A stretch of DNA of 64,000 bases from Flavobacterium sp. ASW18X (GTDB taxonomy: Bacteria > Bacteroidota > Bacteroidia > Flavobacteriales > Flavobacteriaceae), in NCBI RefSeq assembly GCF_005144745.1, contig NZ_SWKK01000008.1, positions 310,001 through 374,000 of the forward strand, written 5' to 3'. Shown here piece by piece: positions 44,661 through 54,111 of the stretch (positions are counted from its first letter, which is position 1; every line of letters starts with the position of its first letter). The position numbers and the translations under genes were made by a program. A model generated the notes under the pieces. That model did not search any database. It saw nothing but the letters and a program-made list of their open reading frames with translations, and had not been told where the DNA came from.

Positions 44661-46298
44661 CTAATCCTTAAATTTTTGTAAAAGTGATAAAGTTGAGCTA
44701 TCGTGGTTAGCAATATGTGGATTTTCTATGTCCTTTAATATGGTTTTAGCAAGTTGCTTGCCTAATTCTACTCCCCATTGATCATAACTGAAAATGTTCC
44801 AAACAACACCTTGCACAAAGATTCTATGCTCGTAAAGGGCTATCAATGCACCCAAACTTTTGGGTGTTAGTTGGTCAATTAATAGGGTGGTCGTAGGTTT
44901 ATTACCATCAAATACCTTAAACTGCGCCAATTTATCTAAGTCTTTTTGCTGTAGCCCTTGGCTTTGCAATTCGGCAGTGACTTCTTCTAAGGTTTTACCA
45001 TTCATTAAAGCTTCCGTCTGGGCAAAGAAGTTTGCCATTAACTTATTATGATGGTCTGTATTTCCATACAAAGATTTTTTATAGCCAATAAAGTCTGCGG
45101 GAATCAACTTGGTTCCTTGGTGTATTAATTGAAAGAAAGCATGCTGAGAATTGGTGCCTGGCTCACCCCAAACAATATTTCCGGTTTGGTAGGGTATAAG
45201 TTCTCCATTACGGGCTACACTTTTACCATTACTCTCCATTATTCCTTGTTGTAAATAGGCCGGGAAGCGATGCAAATACTGTGTATATGGAATTACTGCC
45301 TCTGTATCTGCTCCAAAGAAATTATTGTACCATACGGTAAGTAAACCTAAAATTGTGGGTAGGTTTTCGTCTAACGGGGCTTCTTTAAAATGGCTGTCCA
45401 TTTCTTGAGCACCATCTAATAGTGCTTCAAAATGCTCATAACCTAATGCTAGTGCAATAGACAAACCTACGGCACTCCACAAGGAAAAACGACCGCCTAC
45501 CCAATCCCACATCGGAAACACATTTTCATCTGCTATACCAAAAGCATCAATCATTTTGGTATTGGTAGAAACAGCAGCAAAATGTAACGCTACATCTGTC
45601 TGTGTTCCGTGCTTTAAAAACCATGCTTTGATGGTTTCTGCATTGCTTAGCGTTTCTTGGGTTGTAAAAGATTTAGACACTATGATAAACAAGGTAGTTT
45701 CTGGGTCTATTTCTTTCAACACTTCATTTACATGGTCACCGTCTACATTACTAACAAAATAAGTTTTTAGGTGGTTTTTATAAAATTTTAATGCTTCTGT
45801 AACCATAACCGGTCCTAAATCGGAACCACCAATACCAATGTTAACAACGGTATTAAACGTTTTACCCGTATACCCTTTTTTCTCCCCAGAAATAACTGCT
45901 TCTGAAAAAGCTTTAATTTGCTCTTTTACTTGGTAAACTTCTGGAATTACATTTTCGCCATCTACCTTGGCTACAACATCTTTTTTGGCCCTAAGTGCAG
46001 TGTGCAATACGGCCCTACCCTCGGTTTCATTTATAATTTCACCACCAAAATAAGCGTCTATAGCCGCTTTAAGCTCTACTTCTTTTGCGAGCTGTAATAA
46101 AAGTTCTTTGGTTTTTGGTGTAATTCGGTTTTTAGAGTAGTCCACATAAAAATCTTGCCATTGCAAGGAAAGCTTGGTAGCCCTATCTGCATCTTCTGCA
46201 AACAAACTTTTTAAATGGATGTCTTTAATTTGGTGGTAATGTTCCCCTAACGCTTGCCATGCTTTTGTTTGCGTTGGGTCAATTTTGGGTAGTGCCAT
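44661..46298 (-). CDS. pgi: Glucose-6-phosphate isomerase
   Basis: A 545-residue phosphoglucose isomerase that interconverts glucose 6-phosphate and fructose 6-phosphate in glycolysis. The signatures are [11 protein letters not shown] near 155-165, [16 protein letters not shown] near 270-285 and [18 protein letters not shown] near 495-512, all complete. The start overlaps the end of the M23 peptidase gene by 20 bases, so translation is probably coupled. It ends the DUF3108/kynA/M23/pgi run. Confidence 0.97.
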   Translation of the reverse strand: MALPKIDPTQTKAWQALGEHYHQIKDIHLKSLFAEDADRATKLSLQWQDFYVDYSKNRITPKTKELLLQLAKEVELKAAIDAYFGGEIINETEGRAVLHTALRAKKDVVAKVDGENVIPEVYQVKEQIKAFSEAVISGEKKGYTGKTFNTVVNIGIGGSDLGPVMVTEALKFYKNHLKTYFVSNVDGDHVNEVLKEIDPETTLFIIVSKSFTTQETLSNAETIKAWFLKHGTQTDVALHFAAVSTNTKMIDAFGIADENVFPMWDWVGGRFSLWSAVGLSIALALGYEHFEALLDGAQEMDSHFKEAPLDENLPTILGLLTVWYNNFFGADTEAVIPYTQYLHRFPAYLQQGIMESNGKSVARNGELIPYQTGNIVWGEPGTNSQHAFFQLIHQGTKLIPADFIGYKKSLYGNTDHHNKLMANFFAQTEALMNGKTLEEVTAELQSQGLQQKDLDKLAQFKVFDGNKPTTTLLIDQLTPKSLGALIALYEHRIFVQGVVWNIFSYDQWGVELGKQLAKTILKDIENPHIANHDSSTLSLLQKFKD

Positions 46299-47574
46299 TA
46301 GTATCGTTAAAGGTTATTAATTCTTCTTGCTCCCCAGGACCAGCTTCTAAACTGTCTAATTGTGCGCGTAGGGGTTTTATGTAATTAAAGTATTCTGTTT
46401 TTAAGGAATCTTTTAAGGCCTCTGCTGTAGGTAATTTTTCTCTAAGAGGATCTACTTGCTTTCCATTTTTCCAAAAACGGTAACATACGTGCGGGCCACC
46501 TGTATTTCCTGTCATACCAACCCACCCAATAACATCGCCTTGTCTTACAAACTCGCCAGCTTTTACCTTTTGCGCTTTCATATGCAAATATTGCGTGCTA
46601 TAAGTGCCATTGTGTTTTATCTTAACGTATTTTCCGTTGCCACCTCTTCTTCTAGATTCGGTAACCGTCCCGTCTGCGGTTGCAATAATTGGCGTGCCTA
46701 TAGGAGCTGCATAATCCGTTCCTTTGTGTGGGCGAACTTTATAACCGTAATACGCAATTCTTCGTTTTAAATTGTATCTAGAAGATATACGATACCCAAA
46801 TTTAATAGGTGCTTTTAAAAATGTGCTTCTTAGGTTGTTAGCATCTTGATCATAATAGTCTTCTATTTGCTTTAAGGAATCTGACACAAAAGGGAAGGCA
46901 TAGATTGGACGACCTTTGTGTTCAAAATAAGCAGCTTTAATAGGTCCACTACCGGCGTAGATTGTGTCGTTTATATAGCGCTCATCATAAATTAATTTAA
47001 ACTTATCACCTTCATTAAGTCTAAAAAAGTCTATGGTCCATGCATACACTTCGGATAACTTAATAGTCATTACATAATCTACCCCCAGGCTATCCAAAGT
47101 CTGACTAAGACTACTTTTAATAGTGCCTGCAACTTGTTTTTCTATAAAACGGACCGGTTTTTTATCACGATAAGCAACTACAGAATCCCGCATATCTACT
47201 ACGGTGTAATTTATTTTATCGTTTTGGTAAATAAAAATTTGTGCTTTAGCTACACTATCTTTAGATTTAAGAATTACGTAAGGTTTACCCACTTTAATTT
47301 TTCTGACATCAAAGGTGTCTCTAAATTTTTCAGAGATTGTAACAATTTTAGGATAGTCTACATGGTTTTTTAGCATTAGTTCGCCAAAGCTATCTCCGCT
47401 ACGTACTGTATCATGCACTACTTCATAGGCATCAAAGTCAAAACCGTATTGGGTATTAACAGGTTCTTCAATAGTCATTTCTGTAAGGTTTTCTGGTAGT
47501 TCTTCCTTTTTATCGTCCTTACAAGATGCCATCACAACCAGTGCGGCGAATAGTGTTCCCCAATATTTATACAT
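46279..47574 (-). CDS. M23-family peptidase lipoprotein
   Basis: A 431-residue lipoprotein (Cys18 in VMASC) with a C-terminal LytM/M23 domain. Zinc ligands are in [11 protein letters not shown] and in GPHVCYRFW (HxC variant of the usual HxH), with a further His in QYLHMK. The middle (about 90-270) is a beta-rich peptidoglycan-binding-like region. It would cleave peptide cross-links in peptidoglycan. HVC in place of HxH is notable but seen in some M23 proteins. It lies 1 base after kynA. Confidence 0.9.
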   Translation of the reverse strand: MYKYWGTLFAALVVMASCKDDKKEELPENLTEMTIEEPVNTQYGFDFDAYEVVHDTVRSGDSFGELMLKNHVDYPKIVTISEKFRDTFDVRKIKVGKPYVILKSKDSVAKAQIFIYQNDKINYTVVDMRDSVVAYRDKKPVRFIEKQVAGTIKSSLSQTLDSLGVDYVMTIKLSEVYAWTIDFFRLNEGDKFKLIYDERYINDTIYAGSGPIKAAYFEHKGRPIYAFPFVSDSLKQIEDYYDQDANNLRSTFLKAPIKFGYRISSRYNLKRRIAYYGYKVRPHKGTDYAAPIGTPIIATADGTVTESRRRGGNGKYVKIKHNGTYSTQYLHMKAQKVKAGEFVRQGDVIGWVGMTGNTGGPHVCYRFWKNGKQVDPLREKLPTAEALKDSLKTEYFNYIKPLRAQLDSLEAGPGEQEELITFNDTNGTTQN

Positions 47575-47575
47575 A

Positions 47576-48544
47576 CTATACCTCTGAATTTTGTGGGTTA
47601 AATTGGTGTTCTACCCACTCTTTGCCCCAGTTTTCCAATTCTTGACTGGAATACAAAGTTGGGAAAAATATTATTTTTTGAAAACTAGGGGGTAAAAACT
47701 CCTTCCAGTTAGTACCGCCAGTAGCATCTATGGTAGCCTTGTCTTTAGCTAAATAACGGTATGCAGAACCCATATGCATTAAAGGCCAATTTACATTGGC
47801 ATTGACGTCTAATTTTTTTAATTCTGCAATTAAGGTTTTGTTTTCTTTAGCAGCTTTAGAAAGGTTAAGATACTTATGGTAAATGGTACGGTCTTGTACT
47901 TGTTTGGCTATGCGTACAAGTCTTGGAGTGTAACGATATTCAAATTGCTTTAATGTCAGCGTTTTATCGCCTGTCTGTTTATCCGTGGCTCCTTTTTTCC
48001 AATAAATATGTTCAAATAATTTTTCTATATCTGTCTCTTGTGTAAAGTTGTTGCGTTCTGTTTGATGCACCAATAGATTCAACGATGTAGCATAAATTTC
48101 TATCATTCTATATTGCGCAGACTGAAATCCACTAGCGGGTAGCAATGCCATTCTGTAACGTAAAAATTGCTCTCTTTGCATGCCATTAATCATGATGCTA
48201 AAAGAAGATATCAGAGCTTTATAGTAATTGTTTATGCGCTGCGTACGTTCTATAAAAAAAGCAATTTGATTAGAACGGTCATCAACCAATTGCTTTTGCT
48301 CGTGTAATATTAATTTAAAATATAACTCGGTAATCTGGTGGTACATGATAAAAATTTCCTCATCAGGAAAATGAGTTCTAGGTACCTGCAGACTTAATAA
48401 GGTGTCTAAATGTATGTAGTCCCAGTAAGTAAGGTAACGCTGGTATAAGAGACCATCTAAATAGGAGCTAAGGTCTTGGCCAGAATCTTTAAATTTTTCT
48501 TCTAGTTTGTTTATTTGCGAAGCGATTTTTTCTTCGTTGTTCAT
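47576..48544 (-). CDS. kynA: Tryptophan 2,3-dioxygenase
   Basis: Haem dioxygenase that opens the tryptophan indole ring to N-formylkynurenine, first step of the kynurenine route. The substrate-binding region YHQITELYFKLI at 68-79 is intact, and LRYRMALLPASGFQS at 128-142 is the family's carboxylate-binding element. The haem-binding His is probably in LMHMGSAYRY (around 255-264). The substrate-loop TGGTNWKEFLPP matches the family GTGGS region. Length 322 is normal for the longer flavobacterial type. It lies 14 bases after the DUF3108 gene and 1 base before the M23 gene. Confidence 0.93.
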   Translation of the reverse strand: MNNEEKIASQINKLEEKFKDSGQDLSSYLDGLLYQRYLTYWDYIHLDTLLSLQVPRTHFPDEEIFIMYHQITELYFKLILHEQKQLVDDRSNQIAFFIERTQRINNYYKALISSFSIMINGMQREQFLRYRMALLPASGFQSAQYRMIEIYATSLNLLVHQTERNNFTQETDIEKLFEHIYWKKGATDKQTGDKTLTLKQFEYRYTPRLVRIAKQVQDRTIYHKYLNLSKAAKENKTLIAELKKLDVNANVNWPLMHMGSAYRYLAKDKATIDATGGTNWKEFLPPSFQKIIFFPTLYSSQELENWGKEWVEHQFNPQNSEV

Positions 48545-48558
48545 TGGCTATTATACAA

Positions 48559-49335
48559 TCAATCCATAATAATCTTGAACTGATTTCTTAAGCCATTGTA
48601 TGCGTCTAAATCTGCTTTGAGGGAACCAACGGCCAAATCAGCTTTGATACGGACCGGAATCTTGTTTAGGTCATTGGTTACCCAAAGGGTAAGACTTTCT
48701 TGTTCCTTAAAAACACGACCGGACTGTACATAAGGTCTAAATTTAAGACATTCTACTTTTCCGAACTTGGTTTTTAAGATTTCCTTACCTAAATATTTTA
48801 ATTTAAACTGAAAAACACCATCATCATCAAACAACATGTCCATATTTAACGTTTGTCCATCATCAAAGTGGTCAAAGTTGTATTTACTTCTTAGATAATA
48901 AGCAGCAGATAATAAATCCTGAATATTATTATGGATAGGTATATCTAGTTCTTTTTTGTTTTTGTGGTCTGTTAATATGGCATTTTTGGTACTATAATCA
49001 AAGGCTATTTCTATATCCTTAGTGTAGCCCCCCTCATCTATCTTTCTTATGAATTTGTAGGGTTTGCTATCTGTTTTGCCAAAGTAACTTTCATAGGTGT
49101 CATCAACTTTAAAAAAGATGCTGGCAAAACCAGTTGTTTTTCCTTTCCCAACTACGTGGTATACAGGTTTACCATTTAACTCGTCAGATTTTAAATGCAG
49201 CGTAGCATAACTGGCATTTAGAAACCCATAATGTATCCGGAATTTTAACCATTCCCCAGTTTTAAAAGCAGGTGTTTGTTGTGCGTAGCTTAAGCTTACG
49301 GTACAAAGCAAAAGGTATAGGAGAATCTTTTTCAT
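48559..49335 (-). CDS. DUF3108 domain periplasmic protein
   Basis: A 258-residue protein with a signal peptide (about 1-18) and a single beta-rich DUF3108 domain. Family hallmarks are GEWLKFRIHYGFLNASYATL near 27-46 and KFGKVECLKFRPYVQSGRVF near 195-214. The function is unknown; the fold resembles lipid- or lipoprotein-binding barrels. It heads the run DUF3108-kynA-M23-pgi, with gaps of 14 and 1 bases and an overlap, so all four are probably one transcript. The candidate small RNA at 49431-49536 ends about 95 bases upstream of its start. Confidence 0.9.
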   Translation of the reverse strand: MKKILLYLLLCTVSLSYAQQTPAFKTGEWLKFRIHYGFLNASYATLHLKSDELNGKPVYHVVGKGKTTGFASIFFKVDDTYESYFGKTDSKPYKFIRKIDEGGYTKDIEIAFDYSTKNAILTDHKNKKELDIPIHNNIQDLLSAAYYLRSKYNFDHFDDGQTLNMDMLFDDDGVFQFKLKYLGKEILKTKFGKVECLKFRPYVQSGRVFKEQESLTLWVTNDLNKIPVRIKADLAVGSLKADLDAYNGLRNQFKIIMD

Positions 49336-49430
49336 TATTGGAGCAGTTTGTATATTAAAATTATAAAAATCAGGGCTATCAATAACCGGTTTACAATTAA
49401 TTAAACAAAACTTATACCAAACTATTGCAT

Positions 49431-49536
49431 AAAAAAAGCCCTAGTGTGTTCACTAGAGCTTTTTCTAAATAACCAACCAAACTTTAAATTATGAAAAACC
49501 AATACTTAAAGTTATAAGGGAACCACCCCTTATGCC
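49431..49536 (-). ncRNA. Candidate structured small RNA with its own promoter and terminator
   Basis: In the 316-base gap 49336-49651 an exact -7 box TATCTTTG (49546-49539) is followed by three stacked elements on the minus strand. Hairpin 1 is ATAAGGG/CCCTTAT (49533-49514, six-base loop). Hairpin 2, starting at the very next base, is AACTTTAA/TTAAAGTT (49513-49480, 18-base loop). Then comes the 17-base stretch TTTGGTTGGTTATTTAG (49481-49465) and an intrinsic terminator (49464-49433, one C-A mismatch), ending in seven T. The predicted transcript starts at the first base of hairpin 1 and is about 103 nt. No TTG lies at normal distance. It could instead be the 3' end of the patatin-gene transcript. 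Confidence 0.6.
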
Positions 49537-49651
49537 AACAAAGATACGGCAGGTATTAGATTGCTTTTTAGCTTTTAACCAACTTTAACCAAAAGATTGA
49601 GAATTTTAGAAAGCTTTAGTGTTTTTTGTAAAAAGGTTGCTAAAAAATAGC

Positions 49652-51907
49652 CTAAAACCAATAGCCTATACTAAAAAATAGGGTGCCGTCATTCTGCTGT
49701 GGTGTCCATGAATAGAGTATTTGTGCTGGGCCTAAAAAGGATTCTAGACCATAACCAATACCAAAACCAGAATAGTCTGGTGCTGTAAACCAATCTCCAG
49801 TACGGTATAAATCGTCTGCTACGTTAGCAAAATTGGTCATAAATAGCAGGTGATTTTTTGGACTGAACTCATAATCTAAGCGAGCGCCTGCTTTTATAAA
49901 ACTATTACCAATTAAACTCACATAATCATACCCTACAAAGGGAATTATATTATTAATGGGCTGGTTGCCATAGCCGCCCAAAATAAAATCAAAAGAAGAT
50001 ACGCCTGCCGTTCCTAGTTTAAAGCCAGCTTCGGATTCTAGTGTTAGCGATAGTTTAGGAAATAAGGGGAGTGCCATACCTAGCTTACCTTTAGTAACAG
50101 AAAAGTCTTTAAAATTATTATTAAAATCACTAGAGTATATATAGTAGTGAAAGTCACCATCTAGGAATAAACCTCTCGTGGGAAAATATTTATCGTCATA
50201 GGTGTCAAAACGAAGCCTACCATAGGTGCTTATATAGTCACTCTTCTCAAAAAACACACGGTCTTGCATGGCGTTCTCTTCTACTTGATTGTTTGTAGGG
50301 GGCAGGTTGTTTAAAGTGGTGGTACTAAATTTTAAATGTTTATGTTCTAGACCCATCCTAAAAGCAAATTCTTCTCTGATGACGGTTTGCACATAGACTT
50401 GATTGGTTAAATCTGAAAAATCTAAACGTATTTCACTTAAATTTTGATTAGCTCCAAAGTCAAAATTTCTACGTATAATATCATAATTTACCTCTTCATC
50501 AAAACTGGCGAAATTAGAGTTAATCCCAAAACTCCAATAAAATCCTTTGTCTAAATAATATTGAAAATTATAGCGTATGTGGTCTCCAACGATTAGGTCA
50601 AATGAAGCGACGTCATCCTTTAGAAATAGTTTTTTACGTGTTAGGTTAATAAGCGCAGCACTTTTAAACAAATCATCATAATGCGCTCCCATTTTAATGT
50701 ACATTCTTGTGGGGTCTTCTTTTAAAAAGAGTGTTAAGTCCGTCCCTAATCCGTTAGAAGTAAGTTTGTATCGTATAGCTTTAAAGTTATTAGTAGCAGC
50801 TAAATTTCCTATTCCTTGTTGTAGCTTGTCAAAGGTTATTTGATTACCTAAAGTAAATCTTAATTTTCCTTTGATGTAGCCTCTGGTATAAGCTTCATTA
50901 CCTTTGATTATTAATCTGTTAATGGTAAGACTATCTTTTACGCTTTTGCTAACCTTGGTTTTAGTTGCTGTATTTTGTTGTTCAGCAATGGCTTTTAATT
51001 GATTTAATTGTGCTTTAGCGGCCACTTCTCCACGTTCAATAATTTTACCAGTTTTTTCAAAATCAATAACAGAAAATTCTTTGATGTTTGGTTTTAAGTA
51101 TATGTCTGTTTTCTCTTTCTTTTTAATCATATCGTTTGCTGTACGATAGTTGTTGATTTGCATTAAGATGTCTGTTGCAGAAGAAAGAGATTCTCTCACG
51201 GCCAAATCATCCTGTACATCTATGCCAATAATAATATCGGCTCCTTTGGCTCTAATTTCATCAATAGGATAATTATTAACAACCCCACCATCTATTAGAA
51301 TCTGATTATCAATTTCTGAAGGTTCAAAGAGAGATGGTAGTGTGCCACTGGCCATCATAGCTTCTGGCAAATAACCGCGGTCCATAAGTACAGCTTTCCC
51401 TGTTTCTATATTGGTAGCTATGCATAAAAAGGGAGTTGGTAGCTCATTAAAATTGTCAACATCTTTAACATGGTAGAGAAGTTTGACAAACTCGTTATAA
51501 ATGTTTTGTCCGCCAGAAATACCTTCCGGAAAGCTTACTTTAAAATTATCAAAAGGAAGGGTTAAGGTGTAGCGTTCGGCATCGTCCTTTTCATAAAAGG
51601 TTTTAGCGTTTCTTGGTAACTTGTCTTGGATAAGGAGTGATAAGTTGGTGCTTTTAAAAATAGAGTCCAGTTCATAAGCGGTATAGCCAGCAGCATAAAG
51701 ACCACCTATGATTGCTCCCATACTAGTGCCCCCAATATAATCTATTTCTATACCGGCATCTTCTATTACTTTTAAGGCACCAATGTGTGCCATGCCTTTA
51801 GCTCCACCACCACTTAAGACTAGACCTACTTTCGGTCTTTTTTTATCTTGGGCATGTGTTAAAAAAAGGCTACAAAAAACGATAAGTATTACAATATGCT
51901 TTTTCAT
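49652..51907 (-). CDS. Patatin-like phospholipase with POTRA and outer-membrane barrel (PlpD-type)
   Basis: A 751-residue envelope protein: signal peptide (1-19), a patatin domain (about 24-300) with oxyanion loop GGGAKG (33-38), nucleophile Ser62 in GTSMG and catalytic Asp206 in DGG, then a POTRA-like segment (about 320-400, INRLIIKGNEAYTRGYIKGK) and a BamA/surface-antigen-type barrel to the C-terminus, ending in FFSIGYWF. This is the architecture of PlpD type Vd autotransporters. The substrate would be a phospholipid. It is 8 bases after uvrC. Confidence 0.93.
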   Translation of the reverse strand: MKKHIVILIVFCSLFLTHAQDKKRPKVGLVLSGGGAKGMAHIGALKVIEDAGIEIDYIGGTSMGAIIGGLYAAGYTAYELDSIFKSTNLSLLIQDKLPRNAKTFYEKDDAERYTLTLPFDNFKVSFPEGISGGQNIYNEFVKLLYHVKDVDNFNELPTPFLCIATNIETGKAVLMDRGYLPEAMMASGTLPSLFEPSEIDNQILIDGGVVNNYPIDEIRAKGADIIIGIDVQDDLAVRESLSSATDILMQINNYRTANDMIKKKEKTDIYLKPNIKEFSVIDFEKTGKIIERGEVAAKAQLNQLKAIAEQQNTATKTKVSKSVKDSLTINRLIIKGNEAYTRGYIKGKLRFTLGNQITFDKLQQGIGNLAATNNFKAIRYKLTSNGLGTDLTLFLKEDPTRMYIKMGAHYDDLFKSAALINLTRKKLFLKDDVASFDLIVGDHIRYNFQYYLDKGFYWSFGINSNFASFDEEVNYDIIRRNFDFGANQNLSEIRLDFSDLTNQVYVQTVIREEFAFRMGLEHKHLKFSTTTLNNLPPTNNQVEENAMQDRVFFEKSDYISTYGRLRFDTYDDKYFPTRGLFLDGDFHYYIYSSDFNNNFKDFSVTKGKLGMALPLFPKLSLTLESEAGFKLGTAGVSSFDFILGGYGNQPINNIIPFVGYDYVSLIGNSFIKAGARLDYEFSPKNHLLFMTNFANVADDLYRTGDWFTAPDYSGFGIGYGLESFLGPAQILYSWTPQQNDGTLFFSIGYWF

Positions 51908-51915
51908 GAATTTGT

Positions 51916-53703
51916 CTAATGAAAATTCTCAAATACTTTTTTTGCTTTTGCCATTCCAATAGTGGCTGCTAAACTGTCTATACTTGCTTCTTTAATTCGT
52001 TTTACCGACTTAAACTTTTTCAGCAACTGTTCTGCCGTTTTGCCGCCGATACCATCAATGCCCTCTAGTTCTGAGTTTATGGCTGCATTACTTCGTTTTT
52101 GGCGGTGAAAAGTAATGCCAAAACGGTGGGCTTCATTACGTAGTTGCTGTATAATCTTAAGGCTTTCAGATTTTTTATCTAAATACAATGGTATAGGGTC
52201 TTCTGGAAAATAGATTTCTTCTAGTCGCTTTGCGATACCAATAATGGCAATAGTGCCACGTAGACCCAAAATATCCAAGCTTTTTAATGCTGATGAAAGT
52301 TGGCCTTTACCGCCATCTATGACTATAAGTTGCGGCAGGGGTTCGTCTTCATTTAACAGACGTTTATACCTACGGAACACCACCTCTTCCATAGAAGCAA
52401 AATCGTCTGGACCTTCTACTGTTTTAATATTATAATGACGATACTCTTTTTTAGAGGGCTTACCGTCTTTAAAAACTACACAGGCCGCAACAGGATTAGT
52501 TCCTTGTATGTTAGAATTGTCAAAACACTCTATATGTCTGGGTTCTTCTGAAAGGCGTAAATCTGCTTTCATCTGTGCCATTAAGCGTTTGGTGTGTCTA
52601 TCGGGGTCTACAATTTTCATCTGTTTAAACTGTTCTTGTCTAAACGATTTTGCATTGTGTAGCGATAAGTCTAACAGTCTTTTTTTATCGCCTAATTTGG
52701 GTACTGTTATTTTAGCGTATAATTCTAAATCTAAAGGAAACGGAAGATAAATTTGTGAAGAGGTAGAATTAAAGCGTTGCCTAATTTCTGTTATGGCCAA
52801 TACCAACAACTCTTCGTCCGTTTCATCTAACTTCTTTTTAATCTCCATGGTATGGCTACGGGTTATGGAGCCATTGGTTATTTGTAAGTAATTAACGTAG
52901 CCATGAGTTTCATCAGAAAAAATAGTAAATACATCTACATTGCTTATTCTAGGATTTACAATAGTGCTTTTAGCTTGGTAATTTTCTAAAACATCTATCT
53001 TTTCTTTTATCTGCTGGGCTTTTTCAAACTCCATTTCCGCAGCATAGGTTTTCATTTGTTGTTTAAAATAAGCCAGACTACTTTTAAAATTCCCTTTAAT
53101 AATCTGTCTAATATCATTTATTTGGCGGTCGTACTCGGCAAAGCTCTGTAAATCCTCGCAAGGGGCTTTACAGTTGCCAAGATGAAATTCTAAACACTTT
53201 TTATACTTACCACTTTCTATTTTGTCTTTAGATAAATCGTAATTACAAGTACGTAAGGGGTAAACACTTTTTATGAGTTCTAAAAGTGTTCTGACCGTTT
53301 TCATACTGGTGTAGGGGCCGTAGTATTCAGAACCATCTTTAATTAACCGTCTTGTGGGGAAGATTCTAGGGAAACGTTCGTTTTTAATGCAAATCCAAGG
53401 GTAAGTTTTATCATCCCTTAAGAGTACATTGTAGCGAGGTCTATTTTTTTTTATTAAACTATTCTCTAGTAGTAGAGCATCGTTCTCGGTAGCCACTACA
53501 ATGTGTTTAATAGTGACAATTTTTTTAACTAGTACTCTGGTTTTTCCGGAGTCGTGGGTTTTAGTAAAATAGGAGCTGACTCTTTTTTTTAAATTTTTGG
53601 CTTTACCAACGTATAATATTTTATCGTCTTTATCATAAAATTGATAGACGCCAGGGCTATTGGGTAAGGTACTTAGTTGTATGTCTATAGAAAGGGGCTG
53701 CAT
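51916..53703 (-). CDS. uvrC: UvrABC system protein C
   Basis: The endonuclease subunit of nucleotide excision repair, making the 3' and 5' incisions around a lesion. It has the GIY-YIG domain (about 12-90, PGVYQFYDKDDKILYVGKAK), a cysteine-containing zinc-like region (LEFHLGNCKAPC), the UVR UvrB-contact motif (about 205-240), an RNase H-like UvrC domain with HIECFDNSNIQGTNPVAACV, and a C-terminal helix-hairpin-helix (LEGIDGIGGKTAEQLLKKF). Length 595 is normal. The patatin gene follows 8 bases after. Confidence 0.97.
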   Translation of the reverse strand: MQPLSIDIQLSTLPNSPGVYQFYDKDDKILYVGKAKNLKKRVSSYFTKTHDSGKTRVLVKKIVTIKHIVVATENDALLLENSLIKKNRPRYNVLLRDDKTYPWICIKNERFPRIFPTRRLIKDGSEYYGPYTSMKTVRTLLELIKSVYPLRTCNYDLSKDKIESGKYKKCLEFHLGNCKAPCEDLQSFAEYDRQINDIRQIIKGNFKSSLAYFKQQMKTYAAEMEFEKAQQIKEKIDVLENYQAKSTIVNPRISNVDVFTIFSDETHGYVNYLQITNGSITRSHTMEIKKKLDETDEELLVLAITEIRQRFNSTSSQIYLPFPLDLELYAKITVPKLGDKKRLLDLSLHNAKSFRQEQFKQMKIVDPDRHTKRLMAQMKADLRLSEEPRHIECFDNSNIQGTNPVAACVVFKDGKPSKKEYRHYNIKTVEGPDDFASMEEVVFRRYKRLLNEDEPLPQLIVIDGGKGQLSSALKSLDILGLRGTIAIIGIAKRLEEIYFPEDPIPLYLDKKSESLKIIQQLRNEAHRFGITFHRQKRSNAAINSELEGIDGIGGKTAEQLLKKFKSVKRIKEASIDSLAATIGMAKAKKVFENFH

Positions 53704-53884
53704 TCAGCTTGCTAAATTAGCTTTACCAAGGTATAATTTACGCCCTTTTTAGTAAAGGTTAACAGAAAATACATAATAGTTCTTTTCTACGATTTTTTAT
53801 GGACTCTATTGAGTAAATCATTGATTATAAAGCTTTAAAAAATCTTAAAACACCACTTTTCATGTTAAAAATTCTGTAAAAACA

Positions 53885-53947
53885 GTGTATTTCATCGAGA
53901 AAATAGTGCAGTTCATAGGATTTTATATAAGAATTGTGTTATATTTA
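53885..53947 (+). promoter_or_regulatory. Direct repeats and -7-like box ahead of the 28-aa peptide gene
   Basis: GTGTATTTCAT (53885-53895) and GTGCAGTTCAT (53906-53916) are direct repeats with 9 of 11 identities and a pitch of exactly 21 bp. Tandem sites at two helical turns are the hallmark of LytTR-type response regulators. They end about 23 bp before TATATTTA (53940-53947), a 7 of 8 -7 box. There is no TTG at -33, as expected for an activator-dependent promoter. Predicted start of transcription is near 53954, with a leader of about 14 bases. Otherwise the gap 53704-53884 shows no feature. Confidence 0.5.
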
Positions 53948-53967
53948 GGGAAACAAAAGTTTAATAC

Positions 53968-54054
53968 ATGGAAAATTATTTAATCGTTTTGGGCATGTAT
54001 TTGATTTTGATGTTGTTTTTTAAGATTTATTTCGCAGTTGCGTCTAGAGAATAG
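53968..54054 (+). CDS. Unannotated 28-residue single-pass membrane peptide
   Basis: A short ORF of 28 codons beginning MENYLIVLGMYLILMLFF and ending AVASRE. Nearly all of residues 4-25 are hydrophobic, with a small charged tail, so it is predicted to be a one-helix membrane peptide. It has an ATG, a stop, a -7-like box about 20 bases upstream and a tandem regulatory repeat. It is too short for routine gene calling. It is followed after 57 bases by the 5-formyltetrahydrofolate cyclo-ligase gene on the same strand. Function unknown; small single-helix peptides often tune a larger membrane protein. Confidence 0.5.
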   Translation: MENYLIVLGMYLILMLFFKIYFAVASRE

Positions 54055-54111
54055 GTTTTAAAAATCCCCCAGAATCAATCAACCCCCAATTGTTATTCTA
54101 TAAAATTATAG

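Noticed and set aside
49491-49517. Nine-codon plus-strand ORF (MKNQYLKL) as a leader peptide
   Set aside because: No plus-strand promoter box is visible, and the bases belong to the hairpin 2 arm and loop of the minus-strand RNA candidate, which explains them better.
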